Positions 33,351-42,343 of a stretch of 50,170 bases of DNA are shown one piece after another. How positions within the stretch are numbered: position 1 is the stretch's first letter; every line of letters starts with the position of its first letter. The stretch comes from an uncultured Clostridia bacterium. Its GTDB lineage: Bacteria; Bacillota; Clostridia; UBA1381; UMGS1253. The position numbers and the translations under genes are program-made. The DNA lies in contig CAKSHB010000008.1 in NCBI GenBank assembly GCA_934456295.1, forward strand, positions 1 to 50,170, read 5' to 3'. The notes under the pieces were generated by a model. That model did no database searches. It was not told where the DNA came from and was given only the letters and a program-made list of their open reading frames with translations.

Positions 33351-34439
33351 TTAATTGTCGAACCAGTATAAGAACGACTCTTCACCGCCGTTTATGAAAA
33401 CCTCGATACAATGTGTATCGCGCAAAATTTTAACATCGTTTATATCGCTCAAATCACTTTTCATGACAACATTTCCGCTGTTATCAAGGATTTCAACGCC
33501 GTCACTGCAAACACGCACATGCGAATCGCTGTCCGTAAGATACGGTTGAAGCGCTTTGATGGGATAGGATATGAGCTTGCCGTCTTTGACATGAAGTTCG
33601 CGCGGCGCGGAGAGTGCACCCATATATTCATCTTCAACGGGCTTGTCGGTAGTGCGTTTGGTCCATGCAAAAACAATCCTTTCGCCGTCTTTGTCGATGA
33701 AGCTTTGTGTTGCGTAAAAATGCGGACCGTGCTCGGGTCTGTAAACACGCTCGGGCACAAATTTTTCCCCGTCAAAGCTGCCGATAGCAACGGCCGTTCT
33801 GTCCTCGTCCTGACCTTCGATTATGAGTGAATACATAAGTACATATTTTCCGTCAAGCTCAAAAAAGTCGGGACACTCTGCAATCTCAGTAAACTTTCTG
33901 TCCTCAAACAGCACGCCCGCATAATCCCAGTTAAACAGGTCTTTTGAGGTATAGCGGAGAATTTTTCCGATACCGTCTTTGCCTGATGCAAGAACCATAT
34001 GATATGTATCGCCGATTTTGAAAACTTTCGGGTCCCGGAAATCGGCACTGCCGTCCTCCGGAAAATGGTCTATTACGGGATTGTTTTCGTATTTTGTAAA
34101 GGTTATGCCGTCATCGGAGTACGCAATGCACTGCGTCTGACGGAAATCTTCGTCGCATGCCGTATAAATCAGATATAAGCGGTCATCTTTCACAACCGCA
34201 CTGCCTGACCAACAGCCGTATGCGGTGTCATACGGTTTATCGGGATACAGCGCAATCGGCAAATGTGTCCAGTTTATCAAATCATCACTTACGGCATGTC
34301 CCCAATGCATAGTTCCCCATTTTACATCATAGGGATTATACTGGAAGAACAGATGATGCTTACCTTTGAAATAAATCAGACCGTTGGGGTCATTTATCCA
34401 ACCCTTTTCCGCCTCAAAATGATACTTTGATCTTGCCAT
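33351..34439 (-). CDS. GH32 family beta-fructosidase (sucrose-6-phosphate hydrolase type), short
   Basis: 362 residues from the ATG at 34439, with AAAGGAGAAA upstream on the minus strand. The five-bladed propeller motifs are W14-I-N-D17-P-N-G (nucleophile Asp17), FRDPK (Asp136) and E188-C189-P (acid/base). It hydrolyses sucrose, sucrose 6-phosphate or fructans. There is no signal peptide. At 362 residues it is shorter than typical GH32 enzymes (~480): the C-terminal beta sandwich is reduced to ~60 residues (CIEVFINGGEESF). No sugar transporter or fructokinase is nearby. It is the last gene of the minus-strand operon. Confidence 0.9.
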   Translation of the reverse strand: MARSKYHFEAEKGWINDPNGLIYFKGKHHLFFQYNPYDVKWGTMHWGHAVSDDLINWTHLPIALYPDKPYDTAYGCWSGSAVVKDDRLYLIYTACDEDFRQTQCIAYSDDGITFTKYENNPVIDHFPEDGSADFRDPKVFKIGDTYHMVLASGKDGIGKILRYTSKDLFNWDYAGVLFEDRKFTEIAECPDFFELDGKYVLMYSLIIEGQDEDRTAVAIGSFDGEKFVPERVYRPEHGPHFYATQSFIDKDGERIVFAWTKRTTDKPVEDEYMGALSAPRELHVKDGKLISYPIKALQPYLTDSDSHVRVCSDGVEILDNSGNVVMKSDLSDINDVKILRDTHCIEVFINGGEESFLYWFDN

Positions 34440-34503
34440 AAAAAATTTCTCCTTTTTTTTTGATATTTTTAATCTATATACAATTAACCGCTTTCGGATA
34501 AAA

Positions 34504-35355
34504 TTAAAGTTTGAGCAGCCTGTAAGCATTTTTATAAAAAATCTTTTCCTTTTCTTCATCGGTCAAATCCAATCCCTTAAAACGCTCAAACTCGAGTTCA
34601 TAGTCCGACAGGGGATAATCTGTGCCGAAAAGAATTTTATCAGCGCCGTGTTTTCTTACGATATACATAAATTTTTCTTTTTCAAGTGCATGAAGCGTAC
34701 TTGACGTGTCAAAATACAAATTTTTGCCGACAAGATATTCAATCGACTCGTCCCACATAAAAACGCCGCCCAAATGTGCACCTATTGCTGTCATTTCGGG
34801 ATATTTGTCCAAAAGCCACGCAAGGCGTTTCGGGCTTGTGCGGTCAAAGTTTTTGTCGCCCATATGAAACAGTATCGGCAAATCAAGCTTTATGATTTCT
34901 TCATATATCGGAAGCATTTCGGGCGCATCAAGATAAAAATTCTGAAAATCAGCATGGAGCTTTATGCCGCGCAGACCAAGCTCTTTCACGCGTTTAAGCT
35001 CATTTTTGTAATCACTGTATTCGGGGTGAATTGTGCCGAAACCAATAAGCAAATCGCCGTATTCATTCATGAGCGAGCTTATGTAGTTGTTCACATTTTC
35101 CACCTGTGCCGCCTTTGTCGCTGTTGAGAGAATTACCATTTTATCAATATTTGATGCACGTGCTTTTTCGAGCAATACGTTAAAATGACCGTTTGCGACA
35201 AGCGGCATGTCATAGTATGTTTCAAGGTTAAGCGCAGCCTTTTCCGCAATCTTGTCAGGAAAGGCATGTGCATGAAAATCAACGGTTTTATACCCAAAAA
35301 TTGACCTTTTATCGTTTTTTGCATTAATTTCAGCTTTTTTATTAATTTCAGCCAT
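34504..35355 (-). CDS. Amidohydrolase family protein (TIM-barrel metal-dependent hydrolase)
   Basis: 283 residues from the ATG at 35355 (AGAGGAC 6 bases upstream; a TTG at 35373 is less likely). The metal ligand motif DFHAH gives His28 and His30. LFHMGD, IGAHLGG and FGTDYPLSD supply further ligands and the catalytic Asp, as in the amidohydrolase-2 superfamily. No signal peptide. Members include decarboxylases and lactonases, so the reaction cannot be told. It lies 64 bases before the GH32 gene and 36 after hemW. Confidence 0.87.
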   Translation of the reverse strand: MAEINKKAEINAKNDKRSIFGYKTVDFHAHAFPDKIAEKAALNLETYYDMPLVANGHFNVLLEKARASNIDKMVILSTATKAAQVENVNNYISSLMNEYGDLLIGFGTIHPEYSDYKNELKRVKELGLRGIKLHADFQNFYLDAPEMLPIYEEIIKLDLPILFHMGDKNFDRTSPKRLAWLLDKYPEMTAIGAHLGGVFMWDESIEYLVGKNLYFDTSSTLHALEKEKFMYIVRKHGADKILFGTDYPLSDYELEFERFKGLDLTDEEKEKIFYKNAYRLLKL

Positions 35356-35391
35356 TTTTTGTCCTCTTTTCAAAGTGGTGTATAATAAATT

Positions 35392-36513
35392 TCAGTCAAT
35401 AAAGTCACAAAGAATGGAATTGCTTAGCGCAAATCCCTCACGCGTAAAACAGATTGCTCCGTTTTTTACTTCTAAAAAACCGCATTTTTTATATTTATAA
35501 ATCACATTTCCGTATTTTTCCAAAAAATCAATATCAAATCTGCGTCGGAAATTGTCAAACGAAATCCCGTCTGTTAGCCGCATTGCCATTATAATATACT
35601 CGGTTATTTTATCGCTTTTGTCAAGTATTTGTTCATCACTCACGGCTCTGCCGCATGAGTTCATCATATCGATATATTTTGCAACATCGCGCACATTTTC
35701 ATATCGGCAGCGCGTGTCATACGAATGAGCCGCCGCACCTACACCGATATACGGCATACAGCGCCAATATTTCAGATTGTGCAGACAACGTGCGCCGTCA
35801 GCGGCAAAATTTGATATCTCATATTGCTCATATCCGTTTGCAAAAAGAAAGTCAGCGGCAAAATCGTACATGGCGCGCTCCGTATCCTCATCGGGCAAAC
35901 TGCTGCGGTCATTTTTTAGAAGGGTGTAAAACGGCGTATCCGGCTCAATTATCAGCGAATATGCGCTCACATGGGAAGGAGAGAGCGATACGGCACGTTT
36001 CAGCGTGGCACAAAGGCTATCCGGCGTCTGATATGGTGTTGCCAGCATAAGGTCAATATTTACATTATCAAAACCCACATTGTGCGCAAGACAAACCGCG
36101 TCTGCTGCCTGTTTTGCATTATGAATACGTCCGAGCGCGGCAAGCTCTTTATCATTAAACGACTGAACGCCTATGCTGATGCGGTTTATACCGCATGATT
36201 TGTATAGTGCAAGCTTGCTTTTATCAATCGTGCCGGGATTTGTTTCAATGCTGATTTCACAGCCGCGCTCCAAGCTCATACAGCGGTTTATCGTGTCAAA
36301 AATGCCGTAAATATATTGCGCGTCAACACAGCTCGGCGTACCTCCGCCGATAAAAACGGAGTCTATCGTTTTGCCGGAGTATGCGGCAAGCTCTTTATTT
36401 AATGCGCGAAAATATGCAAAAACCAATTCGTCATTTGCACACACCGACGCAAAATCGCAGTACAGACATTTTTTTAAACAAAAAGGTATGTGAATATATA
36501 AGCCGTATTTCAC
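35392..36513 (-). CDS. hemW: Radical SAM heme chaperone HemW (coproporphyrinogen III oxidase-like)
   Basis: 373 residues. The motif C12-x3-C16-x2-C19 holds the [4Fe-4S] cluster that cleaves S-adenosylmethionine. FIGGGTPS and ETNPGT are typical of the HemN/HemW superfamily. It lacks the N-terminal residue pattern expected of true HemN. Lying after lepA is the usual position for HemW, which inserts heme into proteins. The GTG start at 36513 has GGGTGA about 6 bases upstream. Gap to lepA is 12 bases. Confidence 0.92.
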   Translation of the reverse strand: MKYGLYIHIPFCLKKCLYCDFASVCANDELVFAYFRALNKELAAYSGKTIDSVFIGGGTPSCVDAQYIYGIFDTINRCMSLERGCEISIETNPGTIDKSKLALYKSCGINRISIGVQSFNDKELAALGRIHNAKQAADAVCLAHNVGFDNVNIDLMLATPYQTPDSLCATLKRAVSLSPSHVSAYSLIIEPDTPFYTLLKNDRSSLPDEDTERAMYDFAADFLFANGYEQYEISNFAADGARCLHNLKYWRCMPYIGVGAAAHSYDTRCRYENVRDVAKYIDMMNSCGRAVSDEQILDKSDKITEYIIMAMRLTDGISFDNFRRRFDIDFLEKYGNVIYKYKKCGFLEVKNGAICFTREGFALSNSILCDFID

Positions 36514-36525
36514 AAAATCACCCTA

Positions 36526-38322
36526 TTAATCAAGCTTTAAAACGGACATAAACGCCTCCTGCGGCACTTCTACGCTGCCGACCTGGCGCATGCGCTTTTT
36601 GCCTTCCTTCTGTTTTTCCAGGAGCTTTTTCTTACGTGTGATATCGCCGCCATAGCATTTTGCCAGAACGTCCTTGCGCATTGCCTTTACGGTTTCGCGC
36701 GCAATTATTTTTCCGCCTATAGCGGCCTGTATCGGAACCTCGAAGAGCTGACGCGGAATTGCTTCTTTGAGCTTTTCGGCAATCCTTCTGCCGCGCGCAT
36801 ATGATTTATCGCGGTGCACAATGAAGGATAAAGCGTCAACAACCTCGCCGTTGAGCAGCATGTCAAGCTTCACGAGGTCGGATTTTTCATATCCGACAAG
36901 TTCATAGTCAAACGACGCATATCCGCGTGTGCGTGATTTTAAAGCGTCAAAAAAGTCATATATAATTTCGTTCAGCGGCAGACGGTAATTCAGCGATACA
37001 CGGTCTGCGTCAATATATTTCATATCGATATACGTTCCGCGCCTGTCCTGACAAAGCTCCATTATGCTGCCGACATATTCCTTCGGTACCATGATATCTG
37101 CCGACACAATCGGCTCCTCCATGTAATCAATTTCACCTGCCGGAGGCAGATTTGTCGGGTTGTCAATGCTCAAAATTTCGCCGTTCGTTTTTATAACCTT
37201 ATACACAACGCTCGGCGCAGTCGTGACGAGGTCGAGATTATACTCGCGCTCAAGCCTTTCCTGGATAATTTCCATATGGAGAAGTCCGAGAAAACCGCAT
37301 CTGAAACCAAAGCCGAGGGCAATAGATGTTTCAGGCTCAAAAATAAGCGAAGCGTCGTTCAGCTGCAGCTTCAGCAGCGCATCGTTCAAATCGTTATATT
37401 TTGCTCCGTCGGCAGGATATATACCGCAGAAAACCATCGGCTGAACCTCGCGATAGCCCGTGAGAGGCTCTTTTGCGGGATTGTCCGTCGTTGTCACGGT
37501 ATCACCGACACGCGCGTCCTTCATTGACTTTATGCTTGCGGCAATATAGCCGACTTCTCCGGCAGAAAGCTCTTTTGCACTTTCCATGCCGACCGATTTC
37601 AGATATCCGACCTCAACAACCTCGTATTTTGCCCCTGTAGCCATCATTTTGATTGTCTGACCGGGTTTTATGCTGCCTTCTTTTATACGGACATAAATTA
37701 TAACTCCGCGGTAGCTGTCATAATATGAGTCGAAAATAAGCGCGCGCAGCGGCGCGGACACATCTCCCGACGGGGGAGGTATGCGTTTTACTATTGCCTC
37801 AAGAACATCGCCGATATTAATGTTGTTTTTTGCCGATACAAGCGGCGCGTCCGATGCCTCAATACCGATTACGTCCTCAATTTCCTCCTTCACAACATCG
37901 GGACGTGCGGAGGGAAGGTCAATTTTGTTTATAACGGGCACAATTTCCAAATCGTGCTCAAGTGCAAGGTATGTGTTTGCAAGTGTCTGTGCCTCAATGC
38001 CCTGTGATGCATCAACAACAAGTATCGCGCCTTCACATGCGGCAAGGCTTCGCGAAACCTCATAGTTAAAGTCGACATGGCCGGGGGTGTCTATCAGGTT
38101 TAATATATAGTCATTCCCATCGTTTGCATGGTATTTTAGCCTTACGGCACGGGCTTTTATGGTAATTCCGCGCTCGCGTTCAAGCTCCATATTATCAAGA
38201 AGCTGTTCCTCCATGTCGCGCTTTTCAACCTCGCCCGTATTTTCGAGCAGACGGTCGGCAAGAGTTGACTTACCGTGGTCTATGTGCGCTATTATTGAAA
38301 AATTACGAATAAATTCCTGCAT
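36526..38322 (-). CDS. lepA: Elongation factor 4 (LepA)
   Basis: 598-residue translational GTPase. The G1 motif AHIDHGKSTLADRL is at about residue 12, and DTPGHVDFNYEV (G3) and NKIDLPSA (G4) follow. Domain II, domains III and V, and the LepA-specific C-terminal domain (with YGGDITRKKKLLEKQKEGKKRMR, split at its basic end) are all present. It acts on stalled or misplaced ribosomes and helps 30S biogenesis. Normal length. The minus-strand ATG is followed by hemW after 12 bases, a widespread operon pair. Confidence 0.97.
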   Translation of the reverse strand: MQEFIRNFSIIAHIDHGKSTLADRLLENTGEVEKRDMEEQLLDNMELERERGITIKARAVRLKYHANDGNDYILNLIDTPGHVDFNYEVSRSLAACEGAILVVDASQGIEAQTLANTYLALEHDLEIVPVINKIDLPSARPDVVKEEIEDVIGIEASDAPLVSAKNNINIGDVLEAIVKRIPPPSGDVSAPLRALIFDSYYDSYRGVIIYVRIKEGSIKPGQTIKMMATGAKYEVVEVGYLKSVGMESAKELSAGEVGYIAASIKSMKDARVGDTVTTTDNPAKEPLTGYREVQPMVFCGIYPADGAKYNDLNDALLKLQLNDASLIFEPETSIALGFGFRCGFLGLLHMEIIQERLEREYNLDLVTTAPSVVYKVIKTNGEILSIDNPTNLPPAGEIDYMEEPIVSADIMVPKEYVGSIMELCQDRRGTYIDMKYIDADRVSLNYRLPLNEIIYDFFDALKSRTRGYASFDYELVGYEKSDLVKLDMLLNGEVVDALSFIVHRDKSYARGRRIAEKLKEAIPRQLFEVPIQAAIGGKIIARETVKAMRKDVLAKCYGGDITRKKKLLEKQKEGKKRMRQVGSVEVPQEAFMSVLKLD

Positions 38323-38371
38323 GGGTTATCTCCTGTAAAAATTATTAAAGATGAATATGTCGGTCTGCGTA

Positions 38372-38860
38372 TCAGAGTATGTTCACACTCATGATTTCCG
38401 CCTCTGCGGCAACCCATTTTGTGGCAATATATTCAAGCGAACCAACCTCGATACGCTTGCCGTCGTTTGTATAAAGGGCAGTCGGAGTTTGCTTTCCTTT
38501 TGCCTTTACCGTGACATATACATCATAGCGGTCCTCAGCTGAGGTTTTTACTATAGAGCCGTCATACAGCTCGGCATAGTCATCATTCGGACGCTTTTGC
38601 GCGTCTGTTATTGTGCCCATATATGCTGCATCGGAGAGATTTGAATATACCTCGCCCTTTTTCAGCACAGCGTCTGCACTGCCTTCGCGGATACGCTGTA
38701 TTTTCATAACATATTCAACCTCAACGGGGGAGGTTGAATTACTGCCCAAAAGCCCCGAAAAACGTACAAATGCCGCCGCAATACAGATTATTACGGCAAG
38801 TATGATAAGAACATCTATAATACTTATTTTTGAAAAAAGCTTCCCGTTTTTATCTATCAT
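38372..38860 (-). CDS. DUF4330-domain membrane protein, copy 2
   Basis: 162 residues. One N-terminal membrane helix (about 13-34, SIIDVLIILAVIICIAAAF) is followed by an extracytoplasmic beta-rich domain (VEVEYVMKIQRIREG onward) with a central Glu/Asp-rich patch. It is homologous in layout to the protein ending at 38857, whose stop overlaps its start by 4 bases (ATGA). Function is unknown. Both lie between a polysaccharide-type operon head and lepA, so an envelope role is the natural guess. Confidence 0.78.
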   Translation of the reverse strand: MIDKNGKLFSKISIIDVLIILAVIICIAAAFVRFSGLLGSNSTSPVEVEYVMKIQRIREGSADAVLKKGEVYSNLSDAAYMGTITDAQKRPNDDYAELYDGSIVKTSAEDRYDVYVTVKAKGKQTPTALYTNDGKRIEVGSLEYIATKWVAAEAEIMSVNIL

Positions 38861-39357
38861 TGAACTATCTCCTCTCCGTTTTCATCATAAAGACTCATAT
38901 CTAAAACTGCGCCGTTTATTGAATAGCCGCGCCCTTCCAAAGAGAGCTTGCTGCCAACCTTAACCGCAGTATTGCCAACGCTGATATCTTTGTCGGTTTC
39001 CGTTGCGGACGCTGTCACTGTCGCGTATACATCAAATTTTTCGGGCACCTCGGAAAGCTTGTATTTTCCGGTCGTGTGGTCGAGGACGAGCTTTTGCGCC
39101 GGCGCAAATTTTACATCTTGTATGGTTGCGTCCGAGCGGCCGGATAAGGTTACCGTATCGCCTGCTTTAACAAGGTTCAAAATGTCAAGCGTTGTTGTCT
39201 GAACTTCAACAACGAAGGTCAGCTGCTTTTGCTCACCCTTTTTTTTGGCGGGCGATATGACAAGCACATACGCCGCCGCGGCAATAATTGCCGCAATCAC
39301 CAAAATAATAATACAGTCAAATATTTTAAACTTTTTCTTTGCTTTTTCGCCGTTCAT
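38857..39357 (-). CDS. DUF4330-domain membrane protein, copy 1
   Basis: 166 residues. A lysine-rich start and one membrane helix (about 12-34, FDCIIILVIAAIIAAAAYVLV) are followed by an extracytoplasmic domain with KAGDTVTLSGRSDATIQDV. The same architecture as the next gene points to a tandem duplication. It starts at the base next to the glycosyltransferase stop codon (no gap), so it is probably translated by coupling. The family is of unknown function. Confidence 0.75.
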   Translation of the reverse strand: MNGEKAKKKFKIFDCIIILVIAAIIAAAAYVLVISPAKKKGEQKQLTFVVEVQTTTLDILNLVKAGDTVTLSGRSDATIQDVKFAPAQKLVLDHTTGKYKLSEVPEKFDVYATVTASATETDKDISVGNTAVKVGSKLSLEGRGYSINGAVLDMSLYDENGEEIVQ

Positions 39358-40482
39358 TTATTTTTTACCTCCGTTGTTTAAAATTTGCATATAAAACGCT
39401 TCTATGTTACGGCTCATAACCTCAGCTTTAAACTTTTTATCAAAAATTTCCAAAGCGTTTTTTTTCATATCCGACATGAGTTTGTCATCATTTAAAAGCC
39501 GTATAAGCGCCTCGGCGATTGCCTCTGCATTGCGCTGCGGAACAATCAGCCCGTTTTTTTCGTTAGAAATTACGCCCGGGTTTCCGCCGAAATCACTCAC
39601 GACCGCAGGTACTCCTAGACTCATTCCTTCAAGCAGTGAAAGACTTGTTGCCTCGGTTCCGAACGATGCGTTAACCTGTATGTCGCTTATGTTCATGAGC
39701 GGCTCGACATTATCTACAAATCCCGCAAATATTACCGTACCGTCAAGCCCCAGCTCTGACGAAAGCTGTTTCAGACGGCCTTCCGCCTCACCTGTTCCGG
39801 CGATAATAAACTTTGCTTTTATGCCTTTATCTGCAACAATCTTTGCAGCACGTATAAAATATTCATGCCCTTTAACGGGATTGAGCCTTGCCACAATCGA
39901 AATAACCTTTTCGCCGTCGGATATGCCGAAACTGCGGCGTGACTGCAATTTCTGTTCATCGCTCATTGCGGTAAGCGGTGAAACTCCGTTTAATATGACC
40001 TTGATTTTTTTCTCGCTCACACCCGTATCGAGCAGGTTTTGCTTTGCTGCCTCCGCAACGGCAATAATTCCGTCGGCATAGTGATTGTTGATAAAGCCGT
40101 TTATCTTTTTGCCGATACCTTTTGAAATGCGCGCGGAAGGGGGAAACACGCTGTGACGCGTGTATATAATCTTTGCGCGTGACCTTTTTGCGGCAATACG
40201 TGCCGACATGCTTGCATGAGAATGAACAATGTCGGGCTTTTCCTGTCTGAATATTTTTGTGAGCTGCGATATCGCGCCGAAATCAAGCGATTTATCGCTC
40301 ATGGCGTTAATCTCAATTGTGCGGATACCAAGCTTGTCAAGATGGGGCTTTAAAAGGCTTTTTGACGGAAGAATGACAGTTATGTCAAACTTGCTTTTGT
40401 CTGCATGTGCACAATACGTCAAAAGGCATTTTCCGGCGCCGCCTATGTTGGTGTCGCTGATTACATTTATTACTTTAATCAT
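39358..40482 (-). CDS. Glycosyltransferase family 4 protein
   Basis: 374 residues from the ATG at 40482 (AAGGAGGT 6 bases upstream). The N-terminal GT-B half has NIGGAGKCLLTY and a DIVHSHASMSARIAA stretch. The C-terminal half has the E-x7-E motif (TEATSLSLLEGMSLGVPAV) that binds the nucleotide sugar. It adds a sugar to a lipid or polymer on the cytoplasmic side. The donor and acceptor cannot be told. It overlaps the ligase gene upstream by 8 bases. Confidence 0.9.
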   Translation of the reverse strand: MIKVINVISDTNIGGAGKCLLTYCAHADKSKFDITVILPSKSLLKPHLDKLGIRTIEINAMSDKSLDFGAISQLTKIFRQEKPDIVHSHASMSARIAAKRSRAKIIYTRHSVFPPSARISKGIGKKINGFINNHYADGIIAVAEAAKQNLLDTGVSEKKIKVILNGVSPLTAMSDEQKLQSRRSFGISDGEKVISIVARLNPVKGHEYFIRAAKIVADKGIKAKFIIAGTGEAEGRLKQLSSELGLDGTVIFAGFVDNVEPLMNISDIQVNASFGTEATSLSLLEGMSLGVPAVVSDFGGNPGVISNEKNGLIVPQRNAEAIAEALIRLLNDDKLMSDMKKNALEIFDKKFKAEVMSRNIEAFYMQILNNGGKK

Positions 40483-42343
40483 TGCGCACCTCCTTTTTAT
40501 GATATGAAAGTGCGTGCATACATGAACCGAAGGCAATAAACATCCAGAACATCATAAACACACGGTAGTTATAAAATACATAGTCAAATGCACCCTGTAT
40601 CAAAAATCCCGCAGCGCCCGAGGCAAATGCAATGCACATAACCCTGTCGGCAGATTTCTTTTCAAGACTGTGTGCCGTCTGAGCCATTCGTCTGAAAAAT
40701 ACGAACATGACCGAAATCAGCGCGATAAGCCCCGCAATTCCCGTTTCAACAAGCTGCTGAAGATATACATTGTGCGAATGGGGCGCATCTATGCCGAGAT
40801 ATGAATAGCGCGGATATATGAGGTTGTAAGCCTGACTGCCGGGTCCTATTCCCACAAGCCAGAAGTCCTTAAGCATGGAAATTGTGCCGAGCCATATAAG
40901 CAGTCTGTATGATGACGATGTATCGCCGAGATTTCCTATCGAAAGGAAACGGTTAAGTACACTTGAGGGCAGAACCGAGGGCATGATAAACAGCGCCAAA
41001 ATACCGAGCGACCACCAGCGGCCGTTCACAAATGTAATAAATATTGCCGCTGCCGCAAGAATACCTATCCAGCATCCGCGCGACATTGTCAGTATAAGAC
41101 AGAGCATCATAACAGCGCTCATAGCCGCATATGCCGCTTTTGTCCAAAACTTTTTGCTGCTCCACATGAAGGCAATTCCGACGGGAATTGTCAAAAGCAG
41201 ATATTCACCGAGTACGTTCGGATTTTCAAGCGTTGAAAATGCACGCATTTTAATGTCGGTGAACATTTCCTCATCTACCCATACCTGTTTGTCCATATCA
41301 AGTCCGAACACATACTGTATAATTCCGTATGCCGAAACAAACAGAGCCGAAATCACAAAAACGGTAAGCAGGCTGTATAACTGCTGTTTTGTTTTGATTG
41401 TGTTTACAATTGTGAAATAGAAACTCATAAGCGCAAAATACAGAACGCATATGCTGAGACTGTTTGAGCGTGCAACGGACGTAAGCGAGCATATCAGTAT
41501 AATCACCATAAGAACCATCATCGCAAAGCCTATGCCGTCAAGTTTCCATTCTTTATCGCCTCGTGCGCATTTTCGCAGAAACAGAGCAAAGAAGCACAAA
41601 AGCGCCAATCCCGCACATGCCATTGTCGGTATAAACGGAATTGCAAAAACAGTAATTCCGATGCCAAGCTCCACATTAAGCAAAACGACAAGCGCTCCGA
41701 TAATTCCGGCTGCCGCGAGAGGGGATACGTATGCTGCCGCCGCACCGACAATTATACCGAAAACTGACGCGGTAATAAGACGGTATTTTGCATGGAGCTG
41801 TTCTTCGTCATAGTAGTTAAATTCCGGCTCAACCGATAAAAACAGTCTAAAAAGAACCTTTACAATACTGTACCCGAGCGCGCGCAAAACAGAAAAGTCA
41901 AATATGCACATAATTGCTCCGAGCGCCAATGCTGCCAAAAACAGCGGATTTGCAAAATCACGCAGCGCACACATGTAAACACCGGCGGCGCACAGCAAAA
42001 ATACACCGACAAAACGCGTGTTTACTGCAATCATATTATTTACAAAGCAATATATACCTTTGTATAATACGGTGCTTTTGAAGCGCGTAAAAATATTTTT
42101 GCACCAATCATTTGCAAACAGAGCAAGAAACGCAAACGGCAGGTAAAACAGCTTATAAAACAAACCCTTTTTTACATCTGTATCTCCGCCGCAAAATGCA
42201 CTCACAATAAAGCTTGACGTCCATGCATTTGATATGGCATTGTATATTTTTTTCAGTATTTTTGATGAAACCGAATTTTTGTACCATACGGCAATAATGT
42301 TTAGCCGTGAATTCAAATAATCGAGAAAAATGTTATTTCCCAA
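40475..42343 (-). CDS. O-antigen ligase family protein (Wzy/WaaL-like)
   Basis: 622 residues from the TTG at 42343 (AGAGGTGG about 6 bases upstream; a longer frame to 42400 has no site). A long N-terminal part of about 110 residues with a membrane segment precedes some ten membrane helices. The Wzy/WaaL-type periplasmic loop lies between late helices and has DAPHSHNVYLQQLVETG (catalytic His region). It could ligate or polymerise a lipid-linked glycan at the outer face. It overlaps the flippase gene by 11 bases and the GT4 gene by 8. Confidence 0.87.
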   Translation of the reverse strand: MGNNIFLDYLNSRLNIIAVWYKNSVSSKILKKIYNAISNAWTSSFIVSAFCGGDTDVKKGLFYKLFYLPFAFLALFANDWCKNIFTRFKSTVLYKGIYCFVNNMIAVNTRFVGVFLLCAAGVYMCALRDFANPLFLAALALGAIMCIFDFSVLRALGYSIVKVLFRLFLSVEPEFNYYDEEQLHAKYRLITASVFGIIVGAAAAYVSPLAAAGIIGALVVLLNVELGIGITVFAIPFIPTMACAGLALLCFFALFLRKCARGDKEWKLDGIGFAMMVLMVIILICSLTSVARSNSLSICVLYFALMSFYFTIVNTIKTKQQLYSLLTVFVISALFVSAYGIIQYVFGLDMDKQVWVDEEMFTDIKMRAFSTLENPNVLGEYLLLTIPVGIAFMWSSKKFWTKAAYAAMSAVMMLCLILTMSRGCWIGILAAAAIFITFVNGRWWSLGILALFIMPSVLPSSVLNRFLSIGNLGDTSSSYRLLIWLGTISMLKDFWLVGIGPGSQAYNLIYPRYSYLGIDAPHSHNVYLQQLVETGIAGLIALISVMFVFFRRMAQTAHSLEKKSADRVMCIAFASGAAGFLIQGAFDYVFYNYRVFMMFWMFIAFGSCMHALSYHKKEVRND

